Source of the DNA: Climacteris rufus
Taxonomy: Eukaryota; Chordata; Aves; Passeriformes; Climacteridae
Assembly (NCBI GenBank): GCA_013398175.1
Contig: VZRZ01003083.1
Location: 403,706-467,705, forward strand
DNA: 64,000 nucleotides
Reading direction: 5' to 3'
Below, piece by piece: positions 24,101-35,990 of the stretch (the first letter of the stretch is position 1; each line of letters starts with the position of its first letter). The position numbers and the translations under genes are program-made. The notes beneath the pieces were generated by a model that had not been told where the DNA came from, ran no database searches, and was given only the letters and a program-made list of their open reading frames with translations.

Positions 24101-27100
24101 TTTGGGATCCTCTGGGCCTCAAGGACATCTTTTCTCTGTGTGAATTTCACTTCCCATCAACAGGCAACTGAAAAATTGGGCTTGCATGGGACTTACGTGC
24201 AGAAGAAATGAATGTCATTGTCAGTGCTTATGCCAACAGCTGGGACCATCTGGGACACCAAAAACAACAGTGTCTAGATGTGTACAGATGATCAGAGGTT
24301 GTTTTTAGCAAGCCTTGAAACCTTCTTCCCTTTTTGGGGCAACAAAATGTTTTTGCCTTCCATGCATGGAGTTTTATACACAGAGCAGCTTAAGTCATCA
24401 GGGCTCAGTCCTGGAAGTGATTAGTCCCCCAGACAAAAGACACCCATACTGATGCTGAAGATATTACTCCTTTCTTTGGAAGAAGCTACCTAGGGGAAGG
24501 ACAAGATAGAAGGTGCATTAGATTATATCTCTACAGTAGACCTTTTCACAAGAGAGCAGGATCAGTTCTCATTTGTTTTGGTGCTTTTATTTTCCCCTTC
24601 TAAAGTTTGGATTGCTTTCATTTTTACTGCACTGTAAAAGAAGAAAATACAAGAGGTTAGCTCTTCAACAGATGCCTTCTATTCTTTAGAAACATTGAAT
24701 TCAATCAGGCAGTATACCTAGTGCACCTTTAAAGGAAGGTGCAGTTGTTTGCTGTGCAGCACAAAGGACTTAGCTGTGGTATTATGGAAAAGAAAGAGTG
24801 TATCAAAATCAAAGCTGTGAACGTGCAAGGCCAGGTACTTTTAAGCAGTGTAGGTAAAGGCAAAGGGAGAGGATGATTGTGTAATATGAACATTGTGTGA
24901 CAGAGGGAATGATTTTGTTTTCTCCTATAACTTATTGAAGGAGAATGGATCAAGTGCCTGGACTTGGTTCATTTTATGTCAAAAGTCTACTCTGGAATGA
25001 ATTAGTGTATCACTCACATCGCTCCTTGGCAAGGGGATATCTTTAGGTTTAAGCCAGTGATCAGCTGTAAGGGAAAGCAAAGCAGGTGGTTCAAGCATAC
25101 AAGTGGATCTAGAGAACCAGAAGAAGGATACAGCTTTCTGCATCCCGTAGCCTCCCTAAAGACTTTCTCACTTGAAGGAAGGTCATAGGGTTCAAAGCTG
25201 TTTCTCAAGTGCAGCTTGACAAGCATTGCTGTGATGTCATGCATTATTATAAACAAGTTATTATTTCATTCAGTGTTTTGGGAAATGATGGGACTGGAAC
25301 AATACACCCACAGCAGTTCCCTCCCTTATCCCAGCAGACTCTTTAGTGAGTTACTTATGAGCTGTACCTCACTAACTGATGTCTGTCTGTCTGCCTGTGT
25401 CTGGTAATAGTGTGTCTCTGAGGAATTTCAAGTAGGAATATTGGTGGATTTTCTGAAGAGCTGGGAAGGAGGAGAGGGACATAAATTTGCAGTGTCTTGT
25501 GGTTTGATGGATGCTTGATTTATGAACATTGGGCTGAGGAGGCCCCAGGGCTTCATAGCTGCAAGCACTGAATGCATCATCGCTCCATTTTCCATGCGTT
25601 GGTGCTTCTGAAGCCAGTCGCTCATTTACACCTGATGGGAGAGCAGGAAAACAGAGTTAAGCAGGGCAGTGTTCCATTCATTTCTGTCTGCCTCACTCAG
25701 GTTCAAGCTAGACCTGGAATGAATACTTAAAAACATAGGAATCATCATAAAGGAACAAGTATTAGAAGTGAGGTTCATCAGGAATGTATGTAGAAATCTG
25801 TTTGAAGTCTTAGGCTCTTGCACAACCATCTCTGGCTAGTTCCCTAAACTCTTCTTCTGCTGTAGTCTCCCTAGACCCATTTTACTTAAAAGCATACAAG
25901 CAATTTGAAAGCCCCAATGACGCACAACGCGTGTTCTTTGACCTTTGCACAATCTCTGCAAAAAGACTGTCTTTCCTCTATTTCATAAGCACTGTCCATC
26001 TGGCCTTGCCCTGTCACATCCCCAAATATAAAGAAATAGATTCCTTCCTGCAGAAGGCAGGCAGTCCACTAGGTTAAGAAGACAAAGCGTATAACAATAC
26101 TCACAGATAGCCTGTTGCTAGGGTTTTGTTGGTCGGTAAAGTGTATGTACACTTCAGTCACCTTTTAGCCCATCTTATATTCTTTAGTGATGTCACATAA
26201 TTTAAAGGTAGCTCAAGCTGTCTGGCTGGAAATATTCCTCGTCTGACAAAGAACGAGCTGTTTCTCACATCATTATATAGACCAAGATATTCTTGAACTG
26301 CCCACAAAACAAAGCTATCCTAACCAAAAGAACCAGAAAAACTATTTACCTTCCTTTTTTCCCCAACTGTCACAATATGGACTCTAACCTCACCATTACA
26401 GGAAAAACTGCTCTTCCCAACTGTGCAGATCACTAAGAGACTAAGTGTTGCTCCCTAAAAGTAACTGATCCCATAACTCTAGCCCAGATCTTTAAGGTTG
26501 CCTTGCTATCTAGTTTAACCTCAGTATGTGTCCAAGGGGCATGATTGCCTAAAAATCAGATATGTAAATATAATGAAGACATGGCCCGTAGCATCTGACC
26601 TTAGATAAATTCCTGTCCAAATCTTTTGCCTGCTCACATGTCCCAGTCCATATTGGGATAGGACTGGTGAACTGATATTCCCAGCTCTGCCCTGCATTAG
26701 CTTCTGTTGACCTAGTTATGGGAAGCTGAAGATCTCACCGCTTCCGCAGTACAAAAATACTCTTGCCTCATTTTGAAATCCTGTTGCTACCAGTGCAGGG
26801 TTCCCATAATCGGGTACGTCTGTCTGTTAGTGACCTCTTGCTTGCATGTAACATGGTGGTCAGGGCATTTCATGCTAGCAGTAAACCAGAAGAATTTACT
26901 GGAATGGGATTAAATTTGTTTTCAAAGTGTCTGCAGAGCCAAATCAGTTCCAAGAGTTTTCTGAGCTGCTGAACAACCAGAGGCAATCATTGCACTTCTC
27001 TGTTGCCAACTGCAGCCTTTTACCTCTTCTAGGCAGGAACTGTCTTCTACTCTGTATTTGTACAACTGCCAGTGTTGTAGGGTGGCACCTCATTGAACCC

Positions 27101-30100
27101 TCTGCATCAACAGGATGGCCTTGGTCAGCCTCCATTTGCAGGACAGCCACCAGGACACCCCTCCAGCTGCCCTCCTGCCTGCAATACCTGTGGGTGAAAT
27201 ACAGGCAAATGCACTCGAGTTAGATGTACATCTGACGCCAGCTGCATCTGGCAACCACACTGGCACTGCAGAGGACTGCCCCAGGATTTCTAGTTATTTT
27301 TAATTCAGCATCAGATTGGACCCAGTTGCTCCTGGTTAGAGATCTTTTTGCAATAACAAACTAAGATTACATGAAGAGCTTAAAAAAGAATTTCACCCCT
27401 CCAGGGCTAAATTACTTCCACTTATATACAACTGTCATATCTTTAAAGGGCAAACCCAGAAAGCTAACATTGAAAAATATAACTCTACAACCAAGATTAT
27501 CTGCCTGCCTTCTCTAGGCAATCATGTCTCATATCTGGAAGGTCTTTCACAGCAAAACCCAAAATTCAAGCTAAGTGGATGGAAGATTTACGTACGGAGT
27601 AGGAAACAACAGCTTGGGAGGAGGTGTATTTGATTGCTGGAGCCAGTTACAAAGACAAACCTCAAACACCATACGACTGCTTTTACACAGCATCTCACTC
27701 ATGTCTGGCAAAACCACTCCATGCTCACCCAGACTTTGCAAACGACTACTCACCAGCTGAGAAAGGCATGGTGACGTGCATGTTAGGGAAGCATCCGACA
27801 CTGGCAAACAGTTCACTTCCATATGTAGCTCAGCATCCATTCCAGACATTTTATACCTGAGTATTTTTTATGAAGTAATAACTGGAAAGTGGGAAGAATA
27901 AACCCCCCCTGTACCAATTTACCTGTGACACAGAAGTCTCATGCTGTTCAACTCACATTTAGGGAATTTAATTAGGAGCCGATTTACACAGGAACATGAA
28001 GAGGCCACAGCTTCCCTACACTTTTTGTGAATATTTCCAGTCATATGATGAGAGAGCACTCATGCTTCACATAGTGGCTGCATTCAGCCCTGATTATATA
28101 CCTGGATTAATAATTGAAGCACTTAACCCCAGGGGCAAATGGATTTCCCTGAAGAACAGAGAAATTATGGAGAGGGGAGCTCAACACGTCAAATGTCCAA
28201 AAGTGAAAGTGTTCATAGCCCTTTTTTGAAAAATTTACCCTTGAAGAACATTTAACTCTCTTCAGAATTATTGTGTTTTCCTCTCACCCTCTTTTCAGTG
28301 ATGGCCTAGGAGAAAAGTGGAAGGGAAGAAAGGAAATATGAGGAAAAGAATAAACATTTTTCACTGGGTTGTGGTTTTTTTACATAAAAAAAAAATCAAG
28401 TAATTTACATAGAAAAGTCTGCAGATTTCAGACTCTCATCCAAAAAAGGACAATTTCCATTTTTTTTTCCTAGTTCTGCCTATGGAAAATATCCCCTGTA
28501 GGGGTTTTGTTGTGGTTTCTTTTTCGTTCTTTTTATGTGACGTCAGAACACAGCACTGCATTGTCTTCAGAGAGCAGCACTGAGATCAGTGACTAACTGG
28601 TACCTTGACAAGAGTCCTAGCCCATTCTTCAGCCACAATAGTATCTTACATCTCCAGCTGCTGTAAATACTTGGGTGTAAACTTAAAAATGGGGCATTCA
28701 TGTCTTCCTACTACAAATGTTCATATGCAGCTTTAGCCCTCCCAAAAAAATCCCAAGATTCAGAGAGACTGAATTGCTTTAGGCCTCATGGGTTCATTCA
28801 GTCAGATGCAGTTTATCATTTAACCCTTTCAGGAGCTCTACCAGTTGCCAATCTTGGCTCCATTTTCTCATTCTTAAAACTGCTGAGCAGAAAGGTCAAA
28901 TAGTGTGAAATACAACAAAGAGCAAAGGCTGTTTGCTTGATTCAGACTTTTTTCTCAAGAAAGGAAACAACTTGCAATTGGCAATGTGGTCCAGGATGCT
29001 CAGGGTCTGTAACCTTCCATAACTCTGCTGCAGTGTCAGGTTAACGGGGAGGATGGAGTAGCTGCCTGCTCTGCTGTGTTCATTTCTTCCTGTGAGGTTG
29101 TCTCTGTTCCAGAAGAAGCCTGTAACTCACCAACTGATCAACAGAAATTAGGTTGGAATGGCTGGGATTCTGCAGAAAAAATTATTAATTTTCCAGTATA
29201 ACTGTGGCTATCCAGAAATCTAAGACAGTGGGACAGCACACACAGAGAGACCATCTTCAGCTGTGTTTGCTCACAGCACTCCAGCCCCTTTGGAAATGTG
29301 TGATTGCCCAATATGCATGGCTCAGAGTTGTTACTGGGGAAATGCTGCATCACCCCAGCCTCTGACTCTCCCCCATGAAATGACACACATTCCCAACCAG
29401 GAAGAATGAAACAGTCCTGGCAATTGTTTGATACCAGCAGCTGAACTGCTTGAAAATCTAGACTAAAACTCCCAAAATAAAGCCGTAGCCACCAAGGCCT
29501 GGATCTTCAGCTGCGTGGCTTTCTGCTGAGCTCGCTGGCATCCTCGGTTTCCCACTCATTTCAATGAGTTCTGTGAAGGAAGTTTCAGCTAAAACAAAGG
29601 ATAAAGAGGTTGGGCTGAAGTCTTAACCTTATACCATCCAACCTTAGATACTTAAAGTCCCATCCACTGCTGTAGTCAACTAGGATAATGTGCCACTCCA
29701 GCAAGCAGATGAAATCATATCTCTCCAATAGCAGTAGGCTGGTGTGAAGTTTAGGTCTTCCAGTTAAGTGTCTTACATCCGTCAGTCTTGTGTGGTCTCA
29801 CATGGTTCATGTTCTGTGTTCCTCTTGGCATCTCTGAGGTAAGGACAGTTACATTTCCCTGTTTGTACTTCTTGGCAGCTCTGAGATAAGAACAGTTTTA
29901 TCTTTCCATGTGTAAAGAAGTTGGTGGTCTTTGCAAAGAAGTGATTATACTTCAGCGGAGCAAACCCACTGTCAAAGGAATCCACACACATGGACATCTG
30001 TGTCTTCACCAGTCCCTCTGTTCTCTTCCTGTACAACCACATCACCACCCTGCCAACTGACTTGAACATCCTAACCATTGTTCATTCATATTTATTTCAG

Positions 30101-31004
30101 CTCCAAGTAGTGTTTAGTCTAGAGGCTAAGAACTCTCTGCAAGATGGATTTCAAGCAGATACACAAAGAAAGGCAGCTGAGCAGTGGGCCTGTTTCCCTT
30201 CTAGCAGCTTTTGTTATGATTTTAGATGTGAAATCCACTGACAGGGTGGAGACTGAACTGACATGCTGAACTGCCTTGTTCACTCGTTTGAAAATCTCCT
30301 CTCTTAAAATGAATCAGACCAAACCCTTATGACATTATCCCATGATCCAAAGAGTGACTTCACATTTGGTCACAAGAAGAGCAGCGTTTTTATATTTTTT
30401 TAGCTATGTGGAACTGGGAATGTTTCAGGCAGTGACTGTATTCAATGAATGATACACAGTCATGACTAAAGGAACTTTCCATCTCCCTGTGAATTATCAG
30501 ATCAAGCAGCCTTTTCTAGTCCTTGTTCTAGCCTTTAAAGTCAGGACACATTTAATACTTTTTAATTCTCTGCCAAAATCTATTTTTGAAGTTGTTATTG
30601 CAGTAGCTGCCAGATACAAGGAGGCAAGTGCCTGCCCCCATTTGTCTAAGAGAGTAAGTGAGTGGGATCGCACAGGAATAGACTGAATCTCCCAGATGAG
30701 GCTCCTGAAGAACTGTCCAATCATTAGTGAGTTAAACCTCACAAATCCTGCCTGAGTTAGTGCTAAGTGCCTTGTACTGGTGGAAGGCAGAGAAGGACAG
30801 GTATGGCGAAGGGGAAAAGGCATCTGCAAAGAGGATTTTTCTCCTTGAAGAACAAAGGGAGTGAAGATGTGTCTTGTAGATAGTGCTTTACTCAAGGTGA
30901 TGTTGTCACTAGGAGTCTTTCCATTGATCTCCTCAGTCATTGCAAACATTGTAATTAGAGCCTGCTGAATAGCATTGACAAATGGTGCATCTGTCTGCTC
31001 AGCA
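21184..31004. other. Gene-poor DNA, nothing recognised
   Basis: No exon, RNA gene or clear transposon could be supported over nearly 10 kb on either strand. Open frames are short and show no family signature. A palindromic CRE-type site is listed separately at 28538. Confidence 0.5.
28538..28545. promoter_or_regulatory. Palindromic CRE-like site
   Basis: TGACGTCA is the consensus CREB/ATF site. It stands alone in AT-rich DNA with no other promoter sign, so function is uncertain. Confidence 0.25.
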
Positions 31005-31065
31005 GCTGACCTTCTTTGAGGTCTCTTCCAACCGAAATGATGCAATGAGTCTACAATTCTGCTGT
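31005..31065 (+). mobile_element. Possible CR1 3' tail fragment
   Basis: TTTGAGGTCTCTTCCAACC, followed by weak octamer-like units (ATGATGCAATGA, ACAATTCTG), resembles the last bases of a CR1 element. It is short and diverged. Confidence 0.45.
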
Positions 31066-31289
31066 CAGTTTTGAGTAACTTGCTCATTGGTTTAGAGATT
31101 GCAAAGCAGGAAGGGGCCAGTGGTATCATTAGTTTGAGCTCCTGCATACCATAGGCTGCAGTATCTCACACTCAATTGCTTTTTCTTGGAAATACGGAGT
31201 AGCTTTCAGGGAAAATTTTTTTTAATATTGCTAATGAATGGAGAAATCTACCAGAAACCTTACACTGAGCACTGAGAGATTGTGATGAA

Positions 31290-31490
31290 GTCAACCCTTC
31301 ACATGATCTCTGTTTGAGCAGATTGAGCTCCTGGAGCCTTTCACTGTAAGGCATGCTTTCTAGTTCCTTAATCAGCCCAGGATCTCTTCTCTGTACTTTT
31401 CCCAATGTGTTATCATCCTTCTGGAATTATTCACAAATAACCTTTTCATTAGTCAAGCCATTCTTCACATGGTTGAATAATATTGGCCTG
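31290..31490 (-). mobile_element. Old CR1-like LINE fragment, antisense
   Basis: On the minus strand the deduced peptide includes SERLQELNLLKQR near 31330, resembling the CR1 ERLRELxLF block, preceded by the equivalent of a region rich in KELESMP. The copy is diverged and frame-broken. The boundaries are approximate. Confidence 0.55.
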
Positions 31491-34400
31491 ATGAATTTAC
31501 AGTAACCTTCTTATTGCTTGGTTGTATTATTTGTGAGTTGTTAAGATGAACAGCTGCAGAGATCTCCTCTGCTACAGCTCCACTGGCCATAGAAGGCATT
31601 TTTATGTGTTGTTAGTCCTTTCTCGGGACAAGCCCCTGTGCCACAGTGAGACACCAACATGCTAGAGTGTAAAAATATTCCCATGTCTCAGGATGGAAAG
31701 GGATATAAAAACCAGCTGCTCTTGGGTTAGCTCAGCTCTTCTCCTTGTTTCCAGCAGATTGCCAGAATCTTGCAGTATGGAAGAAATTCTGAGAGAGATC
31801 ATGTACATCAGCTGTACTCCTGAACTGTGGACCTCCTGAAAGGAGGTGATGGGTATCACTCTAAGCAGCTCAAGTGTCTGCTTCAACTGATGCTAGTTAC
31901 TGTATCTAGTGCTTTCTAACCTCTCAATCCCAGTGCTTTGTCGTAATTACCAGGCGCCATGGTAAGTGATTGACATGCTGGGTTTATTTGTGAATGCAGA
32001 GAAGGCTGGTGTGACTTCTGGGCAAAGTTTCAACACTGTAGAAGGCTGTCCTCTCTTCAGAGTGTCTTCAGCCATTCTCATCCATATTAGAAAAAGGTAG
32101 ATGCCCACAAGAAAACTATACCTATGTAACAATGACACAAATTTTAGCTCAGCAGAGTATCAAGTCCTTATTAATTTCACATTAACCTGATTCCTTTCTC
32201 CTTGGCTTGCCATCATTTGCTGCAATGAAACAGACTGTGGAACTTCCCCTTTAGCTTTTTGTTAGAAAGCCACTTGTTCAATTTCATGTTCTAGGCTTCA
32301 GCTGAACTCTCCTTTCTTGCTAGCTTATGTTTCCACTGAACACACAGCTTGGTGAAGAAATAGCCCCTTCCCTATCCTGCACCCTACCCTGACCGTGCTT
32401 CAAACAGACAGGCAGTTGTGGTTGTGTTTGCTCTTGGTCTCCCTGAAGCCATCGAGAGCCTACAGCTTAAACTCTGTTCCCTGCTACAGGATACTCGAAT
32501 CCCACCAATCTCTTTCCCTCCAAATGAAAATCAGATGATAGGAAAGCTCACATCCTTGTGTCTCTCTTTCTGAGATTTTGGACTCTTGCAAGCAGCTCTC
32601 AGTGCCATCAGTATGGTAAGAAAAAAGCCTCTGTCTGCTACTTGCAGCTAGAAGATCAGAAAGCCATAGCCACCTCCAGGCTATGATCTTGAGCCAAAGC
32701 CAAAGCCAACCTCCTTTGTTCCCCAGACCTTTTAGTTTTGCTTTGACGGACATAAGTGCTCTTCTTGTTCTTTCCTCCTCTCTGTTCCCTGTTTTCGCCC
32801 TCCCCACACTCCCCAGACCTTGGCTTGAAGCCTGCAACCATGTCATCACTGTGGGAAAAGGTGTGTATGAATTTCTGCTTCATAGATCACCAAGATAATG
32901 CTGGACCAAGGGAGCCTGGGTGATTTGTCCCCAGATGTTAAGACAATGGACTTTCCTGTCAATGTTTTCCGCTTCAGGAGGTGATGCACACTGTTCTGGT
33001 GACTGAAAATGCCCAAGAGGGAAAGGGAACAGCAGTAGCAGACATCTGGGGCCAAAGGAGAAGCAATTTGTTAACTATGTGTAGCCAAAAATGAAGTTTG
33101 GAACAAGGGGACTGCAAATAATAAACTATTTCCAGATGATCAAAGTCAAGACCTGAGCTTGGAGCCTTGGTAGAGATGGGGCAGAGGACATTGAAGAAAC
33201 AAGGAAGATGAGCTTCCACACTCCAAAAGGATTTCTTCTTCAAAGACCTATTCTGGTCTCTGGACTTTGTGATCAGTGTCCTCAACTCTACTCTGCAGAA
33301 AACATTCTTACAGCCAGAAGCTGAAGGGAGCAAGGCAGAGGGCCTGCAGAATTTCCCATGAAGCTCTGTGAAAATACTTTTTCTTGTTTTGCTTTGCAGA
33401 AGAAAAATACATCAAAGCAGCAAAAGTACAGGCTTTTTAATGTGGAAATCTTGAGTCTGCTTCTTTGCTCTGCCAGAGCCTTCTTCATGTGATGCTGAGC
33501 AAGTAGGGCACATGTTTAAATGTACCTCCTAGTGTGAGATGCTCCGGCTTCAAACGTGGTGGCCTGTGGTTAAGAGGTGCTGAGCAACCTTCAGAGTAAT
33601 TTCTTTCAAAATATTGAATGGTCAGCACTTCTGTAGCTCTTCATGTCTCAGTTTCTTGACCTCTGAGGAAACCTTGGGAGTGATGACAGAGGATGGTGAG
33701 CCATTTGCCCTGGGTAGGGGAGGTGGAGAAGTCCATGACTCATGGCCTTACTACACATCTCAAGGTAGTGCAAGTCACTGCTAGTGAGCTGCAAGTGAGC
33801 TGTAAGCCCTTAGGAACTCTGTTTCCTCCAGATCTGATGGAGCTGAAGAAGGCAGAACTGAGAGGCACATCTGAAGTTCTGCCATGAATCTCTCTGTGTC
33901 TCAGAGTTTCTTCAGTTTGTTCACTTGAAAAATATGCGAACAAAACCAAAGGAAAAGAGAAACCTACCTAATACCAAGGCAGGTAAATGTTCTTTCATAC
34001 TTCTGAAGTGACACCGAGGGCAAAGTTTTATCATTGCAAAACCAGCTGCTATTTGTCTAAGTGCTTCCCTAACATTTATGGTAGATCACATTTACATTCC
34101 AGTTCTTCCCTAAAGCTTTGTCACAGGGATTTGGGCAGGAGTTCAAGTACCTGGCAGCTGGAACCATGCCCCTGCTAAGCTACCTAAAGACTGACATTCC
34201 AGGCCTCCCCTCATGGAGAAGAGCCTTGCTTCCCTAACTGAGCTTCAGCATCCTGAGTACAAAGCCTGTCAGATTTCATTGTTAACGACTGAAGAAATAA
34301 ATTGGCTCTAATTATTCTATGAAGAGCTTAGATGGAATTTTACAGGAAAGAAGCTTTGTTTAGAGATTACAAGAGGAGACTCAGCCAGGATTCCCAGGTT

Positions 34401-35002
34401 TTATTTCTGGTTCTGCCCCTCATTCACTGAGTAGTCCTGAATGAATGTTATATCTTGTTTTTCCCCCATCTGTAAAAAGGGGTGATGATATCAAACTTCC
34501 TGGCATAAGCGTTTCTAGGCTTAATTAATTAACAGCAGTGAAGCAATCTGAGTTTTCTGTTGGAAGATGCCATAGTAATAATCTAAAAAATATCTCTAGC
34601 TTCTTTGGTATTTGGCATTCTCATTCTTTTTCAGATATAGAAGAGAGCCCTCAAAGAGAAAACAGAGTTTTCAATCTACTAACTAGTTACTGGCATTAAG
34701 GAAAACTCATGTTTAACTGGGTCATAAATTCACTGAGATTGCATTTCTTCTCAGGCTGTGAAGAACAGACAGACAGACTTTTGTTCAACTACTTGTTAGT
34801 CTAAAATTTTCAATCATTTTATGCAAACAAAGCTTTTTGCAAATTCTGACACTTTTGTTTGAGCAGTTTGTAAATTCACTGTGACTTTTGTTTGAGTAGT
34901 TTCTGCACCCAGAGTGATTGGCCAATCAGCTCACACAGTATTGTATCTGCTCCGTAAGTGGATAATGCTCAGGCTCCCAAATACCTTACAAAACCTTGCA
35001 AA
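31491..35002. other. Gene-poor DNA, nothing recognised
   Basis: No coding exon or RNA gene was supported. An imperfect two-copy tandem repeat lies at 34839-34902. Confidence 0.5.
34839..34902. repeat. Imperfect two-copy tandem repeat, about 32 bp
   Basis: Two adjacent units share the core CTTTTGTTTGAG(C/T)AGTTT, preceded by AAATTC. The units are 31 and 33 bp. Function is unknown. Confidence 0.8.
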
Positions 35003-35990
35003 CACAGAATTGCTCAGGTTGGAAGGGCTTTTGGGAGGTCTTTAATCTCTGTTTCAAAGAAGGTGAAGGTCAAATAAAGGATGAGGATAGGTTGCTTAGT
35101 GTTTTCGACAGCTGGATACTGAAAACCTTAAAGGATGGTGGCTGTACAACCTCTTTAGGCAATATTTGGCTATCCTCATGATGAAAATGCCTTTCCTTAA
35201 AGCCAGCCTGAACATCTTCCATTTTACTTAAGGTCCATTCTCTCTCATCCTCCCATCTTGCCCTGTGGTGAAGAGCCTGGCTCCATCTTCTTGATAACTT
35301 CTTTGTAGGAGCTGTCAGGCTGTTGATTGTCTTCTATAAAGCTATCTCTTCTCCAGGCTAAACAAGCCCAGTTCTCTCAGCCTCTCCTTAAATGGCTCTT
35401 GCCCTCAAGCCTCTTGGTTTTGTCTGCTGAACTTGCTGCACTGTGTCCATGTTTTTCTTGCATTGGGGATCCCAAACTGGGTTCAGTACTCCAGTGCCAT
35501 CTGAGTACCTAGGGAAGCTGGATAAACACATCTGTCACCCTCCTGGCTTCAGCCTTTGTCTTCCTATGCTTCCAAGGCACACTCCTGGCTCATGGCCAGC
35601 TTGCTTCTCTCCCCCTCAGTCCTAGCCTGTACTGCTGCAGGGGCTCTTCCTTCCCAAGTGTAGGATTTTGCATTTATCCTTGTTCAATTTCATAAGGTCC
35701 CTCTCAGCCCATTCCTGCAGCCTGTCCAGGGCCCTCTGAATGGCAGCCCTGCACTCAAGCATATCAACTGCCCCCTGATACTGTGATCTTGTCTCCACAC
35801 TTGATGAGCAAGCACTGCACGGTTTTATCCAGACAACTGCTAAAGGTGTTTGAACAGGACAGGCCTCAGGACAGACCCCTACAGTGCCCAACTTGTCACC
35901 AGCCTCCAGGTCAGGTATGACATATATCTGCTTCTCTCCAAGTCTGACCATCTAAACCAGTTTTTTACCATCTGCTACCCAGACCATAAC
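35003..35990 (-). mobile_element. CR1 LINE, long antisense fragment with reverse-transcriptase C-terminus
   Basis: The plus strand starts CACAGAATTGCTCAGGTTGG, the reverse of a CR1 3' end. On the minus strand, 35650-35750 encodes RALDRLQEWAERDLMKLNKD followed by KCKILHLGRK, the classic end of the CR1 ORF2 reverse transcriptase. The 3' untranslated part follows (35003-35600). Frames are broken by stops and indels. The copy is about 1 kb and clearly dead. The 5' limit (near 35990) is approximate. Confidence 0.92.

Noticed and set aside
27977..28000. Minus-strand ATG-TTC-CTG-T followed by a GT donor, which could join in frame to the MRPL33 micro-exon
   Set aside because: It would give a start four to five residues too short. 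It lies in AT-rich DNA with no promoter features 8.8 kb away, and a 10-base match of this kind is expected by chance.
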